A stretch of 64,000 nucleotides of DNA. It comes from Megaustenia siamemsis. Taxonomy: Eukaryota > Mollusca > Gastropoda > Stylommatophora > Ariophantidae. The notes below the pieces were generated by a model that was given only the letters and a program-made list of their open reading frames with translations, had not been told where the DNA came from and searched no databases. The stretch lies in NCBI GenBank assembly GCA_032433765.1, contig JAVIAB010000092.1:108132396-108196395 (forward strand), read 5' to 3'. The translations under genes and the position numbers were made by a program. Position 1 is the first letter of the stretch. Every line of letters begins with the position of its first letter. Below, piece by piece: positions 31,343-43,809 of this stretch.

Positions 31343-34300
31343 TCAAATAGTAGAACTAAGTACACGTGGCGGGGAATTAAATAGTAGAACTAAATACACG
31401 TGGCGGGGAATAAAATAGTAGAACTAAATACAATTTGCGGGGAATTAAATAGTAGAACTAAGTACACGTGGTGGGGAATCAAATAGTAGAACTATATACA
31501 ATTTGCGGGGAATTAAATAGTAGAACTAAGTACACGTGGCAGGGAATCAAATAGTAGAACTAAGTACACGTCGCGGGGAATCAAATAGTAGAACTAAGTA
31601 CACGTGGCGGGGAATCAAATAGTAGAACTAAGTACACGTGGTAAGAATCAAATAGTAGAAATAAGTACACGTGGCGGGGAATCAAATAGTAGAACTAAGT
31701 ACACGTGGCGGTGAATAAAATAAGTAGAAATAAGTACATGTGGCGGGGAATCAAATAGTAGAACTAAGTACACGTGGCGGTGAATAAAATAAGTAGAAAT
31801 AAGTACATGTGGCGGGGAATCAAATAGTAGAACTAAGTACACGTGGTGGGGAATACAATAGTAGAACTAAGTACACGTGATGGGGAATCAAATAGTAGAA
31901 CTAAGTACGCGTGGCGGGGAATCAAATAGTAGAACTAAAGACACGTGGCGGGGAATCAAATAGTAGAAATAAGTACACGTGGTGGGGAATCAAATAGCAG
32001 AAATAAGTACACGTGGTGAGTAATCAAATAGTAGAACTAAGTACACGTCGCGGGGAATCAAATAGTAGAACTAAGTACACGTGGCGGGGAATCAAACAGT
32101 AGAACTAAGTACACGTGGTGGGGAATCAAATAGTAGAACTAAGTACACGTGGTAGGGAATCAAAAAGTAGAAACAAGTACATGTGGCGGGGGAATCAAAT
32201 AGTAGAACTAAGTACACGTGGCAGTGAGTAAAATAGTAGAAATAAGTACATGTGGCGGGGAATCAAATAGTAGAACTAAGTACACGTGGTGGGGAATCAA
32301 ATATTAGAACTAAGTACACGTCGTGGGGAATCAAATAGTAGAACGAAGTACACGCGGTGGGGAATCAAATAGTAGAACTAAGTACACGTGGTGGGAAATC
32401 AAATATTAGAAATAAGTACACGTGGTGGGGAATTAAATAGTAGAACTAAAACCACGTGTCGGGGAATTAAATAGTAGAACATAAATACACGTGGCTTGGA
32501 ACCAAATAGTAGAACTAATTACACTTGGCGGGGAATCAAATAATAGATCTGAGTACACGTGGCGGGGAATTAAATAGTAGAACTAAGTACACGTGGCGGG
32601 GAATCAAATAGTAGAACTAAGTACACGTGGCGGGGAATTAAATAGTAGACCTAAGTACACGTGGCGGGGAATCAAATAGTAGAACTAAGTACACGTGGCG
32701 GGGAATTAAATAGTAGAACTAAATAGACGTGGCGGGGAATCAAGTAATAGATCTGAGTACACGTGGCGGGAATTAAATAGTAGAACTAATTACACGTGGC
32801 GGGGAATCAAATAGTAGAACTAAGTACACGTGGCGGGGAATCAAATAGTATAACTAAGTACATGTGGCGGAGAATCAAATAGTAGAACTAAGTACACGTG
32901 GCGGGTAATCAAATAGTACAACTAAGTGCACGTGGCGGAGAATGAAATAGTAGAACTAATTAAACGTGGTGGGGAATCAAATAGAAGAACTAAGTACACG
33001 TGATGGGGAATCAAATTGTAGAACTAAGTACACGTGTCGGGGAATCAAATAGTAGAACTAATTACACGTGGAGGGGGAATTAAATAGTAGAACTAAGTAC
33101 AAGTGGTGGAGAATCAAATAGTAGAACTAAGTACACGTGGCGGGTAATCAAATAGTACAACTAAGTGCACGTGGCGGAGAATGAAATAGTAGAACTAAGT
33201 AAACGTGGTGGGGAATCAAATAGAAGAACTAAGTACACGTGATGGGGAATCAAATATTAGAACTAAGTACACGTGGAGGGGGAATCAAATAGTAGAACTA
33301 AGTACAAGTGGTGGGGAATCAAATAGCAGAACTAAGTACATGTGGAGGGGGAATCAAATAGTAGAATTAAGTACAAGTGGTGGGGAATTAAATAGTAGAA
33401 CTAAATACACGTGGCGGGGGATTAAATAGTACAACTAAATACACGTGGCGGGGAATTAAATAGTAGAACTAAATACACGTGGCGGGGAATTAAATATAGA
33501 ACTAAGTACATGTGGCGGTGAATCAAATAGTAGAACTAAGTACACGTGGCGGGGAATCAAATAGTAGAACTAAGTACACGTGGTGAGGAATCAAATAGTA
33601 GAACTAAGTACACGTGGTGGGGAATCAAATAGTAGAACTAAGTACACGTCGCGGGGAATCAAATAGTAGAACTAAGTACACGTGGCGGTTAATCAAATAG
33701 TAGAACTAAGTACACGTGGTGGGGAATCAAAAAGTAGAACCAAGTACATGTGGCGGGGAATCAAATAGTAGTACTAAGTACACGTGGAAGTGAATAAAAT
33801 AGTTGAAAATAAGTACACGTGATGGGGAATCAAATAGTAGAACTAAGTACACGTTGTGGGGAATCAAATAGTAGAACGAAGTACACGCGGTGGGGAATCA
33901 AATAGTAGAAATAAGTACACTTGGTGAGGAATCAAATAGTAGAACTAAGTACACTTGGCGGGGAATCAAATAGTAGAACTAAATACAATTTGCGGGGAAT
34001 TAAATAGTAGAACTAAGTACACGTGGTGGGGAATCAAATAGTAGAACTATATACAATTTGCGGGGAATTAAATAGTAGAACTAAGTACACGTGGTGGGGA
34101 ATTAAATAATAGAACTAAATACACGTGGCGGGGAATTAAATAGTAGAACTAAATACACGTGGCGGGGAATTAAATAGTAGAACTAAATACACGTTGCGGG
34201 GAATTAAATAGTAGAACTAAATACACGTGGCGGGGAATCAAATAGTAGAACTAAGTACACGTGGCTGGGAATTAAATAGTAGAACTAAATACACGTGGCG

Positions 34301-34670
34301 GGGAATCAAATAATAGAACTGAGTACACGTGGCGGGGAATTAAATAGTAGAACTAAGTACACGTGGCGGGGAATCAAATAGTCGAACTAAGTATACGTGG
34401 CGAGGAATCAAATAGTACAACTAAGTACACGTGGTGGGGAATTAACTAGTACAACTAAGTACACGTGGCGGGGAATTAAATAGTAGAACTAAGTATACGT
34501 GGCGGGGAATCAAATAGTAAACTAAGTACACGTGGAGGGGGAATTAAATAGTAAAACTAAGTACACGTGGTGAGGAATCAAATAGTAGATCTAAGTACAC
34601 GTTGTGGGGATTTAAATAGTAGAACTAAGTACACGTGGTGGGGAATTAAATAGTAGAACTAAGTATACAT
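31343..34670 (-). repeat. 34 bp minisatellite, array A mirror (right arm)
   Basis: Reverse complement of 16288-19613 with the same unit order and nearly the same length (3328 against 3326 bases). Confidence 0.95.
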
Positions 34671-34916
34671 CATACTCTACATACGACACATATTATGTCG
34701 CCACGATTGAAAAATGTGAAGGCAGGCCTTAAATGAGTTTTCAAGCCTTCGGATTTACGAAGAGCTCTAAAAATGTGCATTGGACAATTCTGTTGTCTTG
34801 TTTCTTACAGCGTGACCCAAAGTTTGAGTGTTCTTGACTCATCTAAACTATTCTTTCTTTGATCGTAATTTGTATGTCGTTTGGTATTTCACAATCAGCC
34901 TTTTCGAATGTGTTGT

Positions 34917-35171
34917 AGGGTGTCCGGTTAGCGCAATCGATAGGCGGTTGGCTTACCACGGCAACAGCCGGGGTTCGTACCCTGGCGAGGACACCTGGGT
35001 TTTACTAATTCCCTAAAAATTAGTACCTCTGAAGTCGGAGTAATTCTGCCTGCATGGCGAGGGGCATCCTGTATTGGGATAAAACAGACTTTACACGCAA
35101 AATTCAGTCCCACAAAATTGAGTGGGTGGGACTTCGTCAGAGGTCAAAGCTGACGAAAGCGAACGAACGAA
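34917..35171 (+). mobile_element. SINE-2 full-length, mirror copy (right arm)
   Basis: Reverse complement of 15789-16041. The 12 bp duplication CGAATGTGTTGT is at 34905-34916 and 35172-35183. One extra base in CACCTGGGTTTT distinguishes it from the left copy. Confidence 0.93.
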
Positions 35172-35183
35172 CGAATGTGTTGT

Positions 35184-35531
35184 TGTATCTAGTTATGACT
35201 GGTTAAGGAAAGTGCTTGCAGGTTGTTATGGGAAATAAACAATAGATTTATTGTATCAGGACGTCATTCGTAATTAATATTTCTCTTACTTTCCTGCCAT
35301 CATCATTCCTTTGTGTTGTTGTTACTACATTCTACTGAGTCAGTTCCTAGTTTTTTTTATCTCCTTTGTTCCCTAGTATTAATGTCCATGCTTGACATTG
35401 TAGGCTCAATGATAATTAGGCTCAATAAATAATTACTTTATTTTCAAAATATACCCTCACATATTTCTGTTTGATAATTAAATGTCCAATTATTATTCGT
35501 GATAATTATCGACTTATAGAGTAGTTATGCA
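35184..35531. other. Mirror spacer, nothing recognised
   Basis: Reverse complement of 15428-15776; no gene or repeat recognised. Confidence 0.5.
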
Positions 35532-35597
35532 AAATGGCGCTCCATGGTAGCCAACCTTCGTTGCGGAGACGGCACTCAATGATGATGATGATGAGAG
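35532..35597 (+). mobile_element. Solo LINE 3' terminus, mirror copy
   Basis: Reverse complement of 15362-15427, with the GATGATGATGATGA tail on the plus strand. Confidence 0.75.
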
Positions 35598-36422
35598 TAG
35601 TTATCGTTTCTACTTTCGTAATCAATTCAGAAATGTTTAGGCCAGATATGTATGCGCCATGGGAATATTGGCCCATCACCTCTATTTAACGTTAAAGAAC
35701 TTGTTCAAGCCGTATAATTTCTCCAATATATCTCTTATAGGTAAATTTGTAGCGATTTCTAGCACTTTTATGTTGTTAGAGAATTGGATATAGCAAAGAA
35801 GATATCAATGAAAGCTAGGAACTCGAAAGATAGATTAAGGAAACAAACAGGCAAAACAAAAAAAAAAAATAATTTAGAGAAATATTTCAGAATGCAACAA
35901 ATTTAATTCAGAACAACAATTGAAAATGCAACAGACAGATAAATTAGATTAAAATAAATAAATAACCGAAAATATGTCGAAGTGGTTTGCACGTTTTTGA
36001 TTGTGTAAAGGTCGGTACAATCAAAGTCGTTAAAAGGGAAGGTTGAGGGGAGATGGCAGTTATGTGTAAAGGGTCCTGTGGGTGTAGTTGTAGGTTCTGT
36101 TATGTGTGCCCACATGGGATTGAATTTCCTCGACGCAGTTGTGGTGATTTCTGGCAGCAATTATTAACGGTGTAGCCGATGGGTTCATCAGACTATGACG
36201 AGACGACATGGATGAATGGACTCTACAAGTCTGCTACGGTTGTATGAATGTGAGTTTTATGGAACTCAAGTTAACAATAAAATCATCTACAGTATCATAT
36301 CGCTATCCTACTTCTCTTTCTCTCTATCATCGGACTCGATGATCTTCTGTACGTCTTTTGATGTCTACTGCAGTAGAGAATACAGTGTGGAGCGTTTCTT
36401 GTGTTTTTTTTTTCCTTGGTCT
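35598..36422. other. Mirror spacer, nothing recognised
   Basis: Reverse complement of 14536-15361. One substitution is visible in the A-rich run near 35855-35868 (an interrupting C in the left arm is A here). Confidence 0.5.
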
Positions 36423-36433
36423 CATCATCACCA

Positions 36434-36903
36434 TCATCGAGTGCCTTCTCCGCAACGAAGGTTGGCTACCATGGATCGCCATTCTACTCTGTTTCTTGCT
36501 TTGATGGTGCAGGCTGTCATAGATTGACTTGTCCATCTTTTGATGTTACTCGTCCATGCTAGTCTTGGTCTGCATCTGCCTCTTTTACCTTGTATTTTCC
36601 CTTCCAATATTACTTTTAGTAGGCTGTTGTGTCTTTTAACATGCCCCCAAAATTTCATTTGTCTTGTCTTAATTGTATTTAGTAGTTCTCTTTTTATTTT
36701 CAGTTGTTTTAAAACTTCATCGTTTGTTATCTTTTCTTTCCATCCAATTCTACCTATTCTTCTATAAATCCACATTTCAAAGGCTTCAATTTTCTGTTCT
36801 GTTTTCTTGTCTAATGTCCATATTTCTGCACCATACAGGAATATTGAGAAGATGTAACATTTTGCCATTCTTGCTTGGTCTATTTCACTCCTATTTCACT
36901 ATA
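36434..36903 (-). pseudogene. Endonuclease-RT type LINE 3' fragment (right arm)
   Basis: Mirror of 14057-14535. Here the frame is open for 144 codons (36434-36868): YGAEIWTLDKKTE, FEMWIYRRIGRIGW, MKFWGHVKRHN, GKRGRCRPRLAW, WRSMVANLRCGEGTR. It is still only the C-terminal end of a LINE protein, truncated where the 22 bp array begins. It is therefore a relic rather than a working gene. Confidence 0.8.
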
Positions 36904-39331
36904 TCTCGTCTGCTGTTTTCGTCTCACTCATCTATTGTTTTCGTCTCACTCATCTACTGTTTTCGTCTCACTCATCTACTATTTTCGTCTCACTCATGCA
37001 TGTTTTCGTCTCACTCATCTAGTGTTTTCGTCTCACTCATCTACTGTTTTCGTCTCACTCATCCATGTTTTCGTCTCACTCATCTATTGTTTTCGTCTCA
37101 CTCATCCATGTTTTCGTCTCACTCATCTATTGTTTTCGTCTCACTCATCTACTGTTTTCGTCTCACTCATCTACTATTTTCGTCTCACTCATCCATGTTT
37201 TCGTCTCACTCATCCACTGTTTTCTTCCCACTCGACTACTGTTTTCTTCCCACTCGGCTACTGTTCTCTTCCCACTCGGCCACTGTTTTCGTCTCACTCA
37301 TCTACTGTGTTCTTCCCACTCGGCCACTGTTTTCGTCTCACTCATCCACTGTGTTCTTCCACTCGGCCACTGTTTTCGTCTCATTCATCTACTATTTTTG
37401 TCTCACTCATCTACTGTTTTCGTCTCACTCATCTACTGTTTTCGTCTCACTCATCCACTGTTTTCTTCCCACTCGACTACTGTTTTTGTCTCACTCATCT
37501 ACTATTTTTGTCTCACTCATCTACTGTTTTCGTCTCACTCATCTACTGTTTTCGTCTCACTCATCCACTGTTTTCTTCCCACTCGACTACTGTTTTTGTC
37601 TCACTCATCCATGTTTTCGTCTCACTCATCCACTGTTTTCTTCCCACTCGACTACTGTTTTCTTCCCACTCGGCTACTGTTCTCTTCCCACTCGGCCACT
37701 GTTTTCGTCTCACTCATCTACTGTGTTCTTCCCACTCGGCCACTGTTTTCGTCTCACTCATCCACTGTGTTCTTCCCACTCGGCCACTGTTTTCGTCTCA
37801 TTCATCTACTATTTTCGTCTCACTCATCTACTGTTTTCGTCTTACTCGACTACTGTTTTCTTCCCACTCGGCCACTGTTCTCTTCCCACAGGGCCACTGT
37901 TTTCGTCTCATTCATCTACTATTTTCGTCTCACTCATCGTCTGTTTTCGTCTCACTCATCTACTGTTTTCGTCTCACTCATCTACTGTTTTCGTCACACT
38001 CGACCACTGTTTTCGTCTCACCCATCTACTGTTTTCGTCACACTCATCTACTGTTTTGGTCTCACTCTTCTACTGTTTTCGTCTCACTCATTAACTGTTT
38101 TCGTCTCACTCATCTACTGCTTTCGTCTCACTCGACTACTGTTTTCGTCTCACTCAGGTTCTGTTTTCGTCACACTCGACTACTGTTTTCGTCTCACTCA
38201 TCTACTGTTTTCGTCTCAATCATCTACTATTTTCGTCACACTCGACTACTGTTTTCGTCAGACTCATCTACTGTTTTCGTCTCACTCATCTACTGTTTTC
38301 GTCACACTCGACTACTGTTTTCGTCTCACTCATCTACTGTTTTCGTCTCACTCATCTACTATTTTCGTCACACTCGACTACTGTTTTCGTCAGACTCATC
38401 TACTGTTTTCGTCTCACTCATCTACTGTTTTCGTCTCACTCATCTACTGTTTTCGTCTCACTCATCTACTGTTTTCGTCACACTCGACTACTGTTTTCGT
38501 CAGACTCATCTACTGTTTTCGTCTCACTCATCTACTGTTTTCGTCTCACTCATCTACTGTTTTCGTCTCACTCATCTACTGTTTTCGTCACACTCGACTA
38601 CTGTTTTCGTCTCACTCATCTACTATTGTTTTCGTCTCACTCAAATACTATTTTCATCACACTCGACTACTGTTTTCGTCTCACCCATCTACTGTTTTGT
38701 GTCACACTCATCTAATGTATTCGTCACACTCATCTACTGTTTTGTGTCAAACTCGACTACTGTTTTCGTCTCACTCATCTACTGTTTTCGTCTCACTCGA
38801 CTACTGTTTTCGTCTCACTCATCTACTGTTTTCGTCTCACTCGACTACTGTTTTCGTCTCACTCGACTACTGTTTTCGTCTCGCTCATCTACTATTTTCG
38901 TCTCACTCGACTACTGTTTTCGTCTCACTTGACCACTGTTTTCGTCTCGCTCATCTACTATTTTTGTCTCACTCGACTACTGTTTTGGTCTCACTCATCT
39001 ATTGTTTTCGTCTCACTCGACCACTGTTTTCGTCTCACTTGACCACTGTTTTCGTCTCACTCATCTATTGTTTTCGTCTCACTCGACCACTGTTTTCGTC
39101 TCACTCGACCACTGTTTTCGTCTCGCTCATCTACTATTTTTGTCTCACTCGACTACTGTTTTCTTCTCACTCATCTACTGTTTTCGTCTCACTCGACTAC
39201 TGTTTTCGTCTCACTCATCTACTGTTTTCGTCTCACTCGACCACTGTTTTCGTCTCACTCATCTACTATTTTCGTCTCACTCATCTACTATTTTTGTCTC
39301 ACTTGACTACTGTTTTCGTCTCACTCAGCTA
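36904..39331 (+). repeat. 22 bp minisatellite, mirror copy (right arm)
   Basis: Reverse complement of 11630-14056. Long plus-strand frames (473, 685 and 778 codons) correspond to those of the left arm. They are re-phased by a single missing C near 37350, so open frames are not under constraint. Confidence 0.95.
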
Positions 39332-39415
39332 CTTCTCTATTAATGGTTTCGTGGACTATCTCGCCTTCTGTATTTCTGGCTCTGCTCTGTCCCTCTCTTA
39401 GATATTAGATAAACA

Positions 39416-39651
39416 ATAATAAATGAACTACACTATGAACGGAAACTTGCAAGGTTACAGATCAGTGAATGTTTTCAGTAGAAGTTGTATTCTTACAAGA
39501 CTCGGGAAAAAATTCACAAATAATGAGCAACAGAAAAAAGTACAAAGAACAATAGACAGCTCGAAGCAGGATTAAACTCGAACTCATCGACCCAACGCCG
39601 TGCCACGAGAGACACTGAATTACGATGCACTATCAACTAAGCTATAGAAAA
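39416..39651 (-). mobile_element. SINE-3, mirror copy (right arm)
   Basis: Reverse complement of 11310-11545; one A-run is shorter near 39540. Confidence 0.65.
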
Positions 39652-39670
39652 AGCTGCTATCATTGACAGC

Positions 39671-40002
39671 ATCTCCAGGCTAAATCACTGGAAACTACTG
39701 TTCGTGCTATTTCGTTATATAACTGTTTGTCTGCAACGCAAAATATTAACCCCTACTCTATCCAGGAGATACTTGTCTTAATAGAGAAATACAGATATAC
39801 AATTTATTCCCGAGTTGTGTTTGTAACCCTATGCTATAGTAATGAGTACACATGTGTGAGAGACATTACCAATGATAGCAACATTTTTGGTTCCTTAGTT
39901 TGTAGTGTACAGTAGTAACGCACCGTCTCGTCACAACGCGATATATCGAGCATTACGGGTTCGATCCTGCTTCGCACTGTTAGAGAATAATTTATTTTCC
40001 CT
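39671..40002 (+). mobile_element. SINE-3-like tRNA-containing repeat, mirror copy
   Basis: Reverse complement of 10960-11290; the A-box region is near 39895 and B-box GGGTTCGATCC near 39957. Confidence 0.65.
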
Positions 40003-40651
40003 CCTGCATTCTCACTTTTTGTTCTACATATAACTCCTTCTTTGATCTGTTTGTCAATTAGCTAGAGTTTCGTCTCCTTGTTCCTTTGTCTTTGTCATAT
40101 ATTGTTACTAAATTTCTCTTCAGCCATTTTATATTTCTGCTTATGATTTCCGCTAAGTTATATGTCTATTTCACATTGACTTATTGAGACTTCTCACTCG
40201 ATGATTTTACTTTCACACTCCCAATTCATCTGTCGCATTTTCACAGACAGTCAAATCTCTATTGTCTCTTCACTGTTTCTATTTCAAACGATCTATTATT
40301 AAACGACACATTCTCTACTCCATAACTAAATATATTTTAGTGCTCTACTCCAGCTCTTACTAGAAGCCTTTCAGTTGAACCCTTCTAGGCTTGTTGTCAA
40401 CTGTCCAGAAACGACCCCTCGAGCCTAACAAGACTTCTATCGTCTAAGTCACTTTATGTAGTTTTAATTATTTGCCAATCCGTTGAATTCTTCATTTCCT
40501 AAACAACTGTTAGTTGATTTATTATTGATCTAGCAGTCTACTGAACCAAGAACTAACAAAGGTTCTGGTCCCTTCCTAGTTACAAAGCGCGTACTATAAT
40601 TAAGATGCATGCTGTTATTACGGGGCACAAATGTGTACAGATGTTTCCAAA
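40003..40651. other. Mirror spacer, nothing recognised
   Basis: Reverse complement of 10311-10959; nothing recognised. Confidence 0.5.
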
Positions 40652-40745
40652 ATCATCATCATCACCTTCTCGCGTTGCCGGCAAACATCACACAGACCTA
40701 GTGCTAAGTCCCTGCCCTGGGCGAGCTTCTCAATCTCAGTAAGAA
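40652..40745 (-). mobile_element. LINE-type 3' relic, mirror copy
   Basis: Reverse complement of 10217-10310 with its ATCATCATCATC tail; one extra C in CTGCCCTGGGCG relative to the left arm. Confidence 0.45.
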
Positions 40746-41163
40746 ATCCATGCCTGCTGGCCTTGTCTCTTTATCAGAATTCTTAGTGTTTCCAGGTCTG
40801 TGTTTCTGTTTCCTGTTGTCTCGCATTTGAGGGTTTGATTTCTGATTTTCATATTTTCTCTTCTCACCAACGACATATAACCATTCTATTTTATTGGTTA
40901 CATTGTTGTGTCTCTTATGTGTGCACTAAAATGATTTTTTCCATTGTATGCGAAGTATTTTCATTAGACCTGTTTTCGAATACATCTAGTTTATTCTCTG
41001 TTTCTGTCTGTTTTCCAGCTCTCACATGTGTAAGTAAAGGTGTATAATGTGAGTTTAAAATGTTAAGCTTTGCTTTTATGTGATGCTTTATATTTCCACA
41101 GTTGCATTGCTGGTACGATTGTAGTGCACAAAACCTAACTTCGAAGTCAAATATCAACTGAAC
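40746..41163. other. Mirror spacer, nothing recognised
   Basis: Reverse complement of 9800-10216; nothing recognised. Confidence 0.5.
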
Positions 41164-41173
41164 TACACTGTTG

Positions 41174-41439
41174 TATGAGGGAGCCGCAATAGCTCAGTGG
41201 TTGGTGAACTGGCCTACAAAGAACAAGGGGTAGGGTTCGATCCCAACCGACGGCTTCCGGGTTCACCCAGCCTTTAATGGGTACCGGAATTGTTTCTGGG
41301 AAAGTGAAGCGGCACAGGCGTAATACCGACCACATTACCCCAAAAATCATGTGCCGAAGGTCTGTAAAATTTATGGTCACTAACGCCATATTCCCTATAC
41401 GCCACTTGTCGTGACGGGGTACTTTACTTTACTTTACTT
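41174..41439 (+). mobile_element. SINE-1 full-length, mirror copy (right arm)
   Basis: Reverse complement of 9524-9789. A-box TAGCTCAGTGG near 41191, B-box GGTTCGATCCC near 41235, (TTTAC)n tail at the end. The duplication TACACTGTTG is at 41164-41173 and 41440-41449. Confidence 0.95.
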
Positions 41440-41449
41440 TACACTGTTG

Positions 41450-41954
41450 CATGGCGTTAGGTCTGGTACGTCATGGAAAATAAGTCACAACTGGATCATG
41501 CAACCTGGACAATTCTGTGCTTCATATAATATTCCTATTACTCACATTTTACAATGATCAATCTCCGGCCACATGTGTCTGACATTGGCAGCTACAGTTT
41601 GCTTTTTCTGACCAATAATCTTACGATTATCACATCTTGTTGCATGTTCGTTATGTCTGGGTTGGGATCAATGTTTATTCAGAAACATTGTTTCATGTTT
41701 TATCTGCGCAAGTTCAAGGTCTAGCCACAAGGGGTTGAGTATGGTTCGCGCTGCCCCGCCTCGATATTTCGTGCAACAGGCCCTAACTGACCTCCTCTAT
41801 GTTAGAACTTAAAGGTCGCATTGTAAAAATATCTCCGGATCGTGCCGTTCCTTTTTTAATGGTATCAGATAATTTCCAACCAGTTGTTTTTTTTTAGAGC
41901 CATGATGTTAAACATCTTGTAATTTGTACATATATATAAGTGAAAGAAAGCAAA
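41450..41954. other. Mirror spacer, nothing recognised
   Basis: Reverse complement of about 9011-9513; nothing recognised. Confidence 0.5.
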
Positions 41955-42935
41955 AATAAAGGATTCAGCCTTAATAGCAAAAGGGAGTTGCGATAGTTGG
42001 TTAGTGAAGTGGACAGCAAAGGACAAGGGGTAGGGTTCGATCACAATCGACGGCTTCCGGGTACACCCAGCCTTAAATGGGTACTGGATTTTTTTCTGGG
42101 TAAGTAAAGCGGCATGGGCGTAATACCGACCACATTACCCCAAGAATCATGTGCCGAAGGTCTGTACATTTTATGGTCACTAACGACATACGCCACTTGG
42201 CGTGACAAGGGTACTTTATATATATATATATTTTTTTTTACTTAATAGCAAAAGGACAGAAGTAATGGTAACAACAAAGAAAAAGGCATCACCTCAGTGC
42301 AGAATAAAGACAAGTGGAACAATATTAAAACAGGTAAATGAATTTAAATATTTGGGAACTTTGTTAACCTCAGACGGAAGATGTACATAAGAGGTGAGAT
42401 GTAGAATGGCTCAGGCAAAAGCAGCTTTCCAGAAAATGAGGAAGATACTATGCAATCCATTTTTGACAATAGAAACAAGAAAATAGTTCTTAAATGTTAT
42501 GTAGAGCCAGACTTAACATATGGATATGAATCATGGACAATAGGACAACAGACAAGAAAATCACTAGAGTCTGTAGAAATGTGGTTTTACAGAAGAATGT
42601 TGAGAATACCATGGGCAGCTAAAAAGAGTAATGAAAATGTTTTGAAAGAGGTAAAAGCAAAAAGAGAGCTAATTTCCAATATTAGGAAGAAACAATCATC
42701 ATTTTTGGCCACATATTGAGAAGAAAACAACTGGAATATATTGTAACAACTGGAAAAATTGTGGGACGAAGAGATAGAGGGAAGCAAAGAGAGAAAATTC
42801 CAGACAGCTTAAGAGAATGGCTTGGCAGAAGGTCAACAACAGAAATGATAAAGAACTGTCGAGATCGAAAGTGGTGGAGAGACATGATCACCTATGCCAG
42901 TAGGCCCGGTACTTGATGATGATGATGATGATGAG
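41955..42935 (+). pseudogene. Endonuclease-RT type LINE 3' part, mirror copy
   Basis: Mirror of 8031-9010. The frame GFSLNSKRTEVMV is cut by the SINE at 41985-42240 and continues as FKYLGTLLTSDGRC, a stop, RCRMAQAKAAFQKMRKILCN, then in a shifted frame KCYVEPDLTYGYESW and MWFYRRMLRIPW (42450-42719), then GRRDRGKQREK (42716-42916). It ends in GATGATGATGATGATGA. The same frame changes as in the left arm show that it was dead before the arms formed. Confidence 0.8.
41985..42240 (+). mobile_element. SINE-1 nested in LINE, mirror copy
   Basis: Mirror of 8724-8979; the duplication CTTAATAGCAAAAGG is at 41970-41984 and 42241-42255. Confidence 0.92.
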
Positions 42936-43243
42936 TGTCTGTTATTGTCTATCTAAAGTAACATTATTTGTTAACCACTTGATGTACAAGAATGGAGATG
43001 ACGGTAGTTACAGCTTACCTGCGCTGGTTTTCTTTGAACAAAGCACTTATTGTAATCGACTCTCAGTTGTGGTCCGTTCCGCCAATTAATTAATTAATAA
43101 TTGGTACCTTTGTCTTGAATGGATTGAATATATATAGAGGGCTCCCTCTTCAGGAAGTTGTGTGGATCTACCTTTTTGTTTATCGGGAGTCCGTGACAGT
43201 GAAAGAGGTGATTGACCTAGATATGGGCGCCATTAGTGAAAGT
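42936..43243. other. Mirror spacer, nothing recognised
   Basis: Reverse complement of about 7726-8030; nothing recognised. Confidence 0.5.
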
Positions 43244-43473
43244 AAAAAAAGTAAAGTACCCCCGTCACGCCAAGTGGCGTTTAGGGAATATGGTGTAAGT
43301 GACCATACATTTTACAGACCTCCGGCACATGATTTTTGGGGTAATGTGGTCGGTATTAAGCCCGTGCCGTTTTACTTTCCCAGAAAAAAATCCGGTACCC
43401 ATTAAAGGCTGGGTGAACCGGAAGCCGTCAGCTGGGATCGAACCCTACCTCTTGTCCTTTGTAGTCCAGTCCA
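43244..43473 (-). mobile_element. SINE-1 truncated, mirror copy
   Basis: Mirror of 7493-7720, with small indels (for example GAACCGGAAGCC near 43418) and one substitution in the CCTACCTCTTG part. Confidence 0.85.
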
Positions 43474-43491
43474 CATTAGTGGGAATGTTGA

Positions 43492-43788
43492 GGATGATAT
43501 AAGTGAAGTGGGAAGGGTACAGGACACGTCACTCCTTCGGATGAAAGAGATGGGAGTTAAGATGGGCACAGCCAGAAACGAGAAACGTAGTGGGCCTATA
43601 AGAAGACTAATTAACTAACACAAACCTGGAGTCGGCAGTCGCTGGACACTTGGAGACTTGCTGAGGAAGGGATCTGAGTACCTATGGACATGTTCGGAGT
43701 GCAATGATGATGACCAGCTAATAACTCAATATTGAGGACTGTGCGATCGAGTTTTGGACAGTGAAACCCTATTGTTGACATGAGACGT
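43492..43788 (+). mobile_element. Diverged LINE 3' end, mirror copy
   Basis: Mirror of 7178-7474, flanked by CATTAGTGGGAATGTTGA at 43474-43491 and 43789-43806. Confidence 0.75.
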
Positions 43789-43809
43789 CATTAGTGGGAA
43801 TGTTGAAGC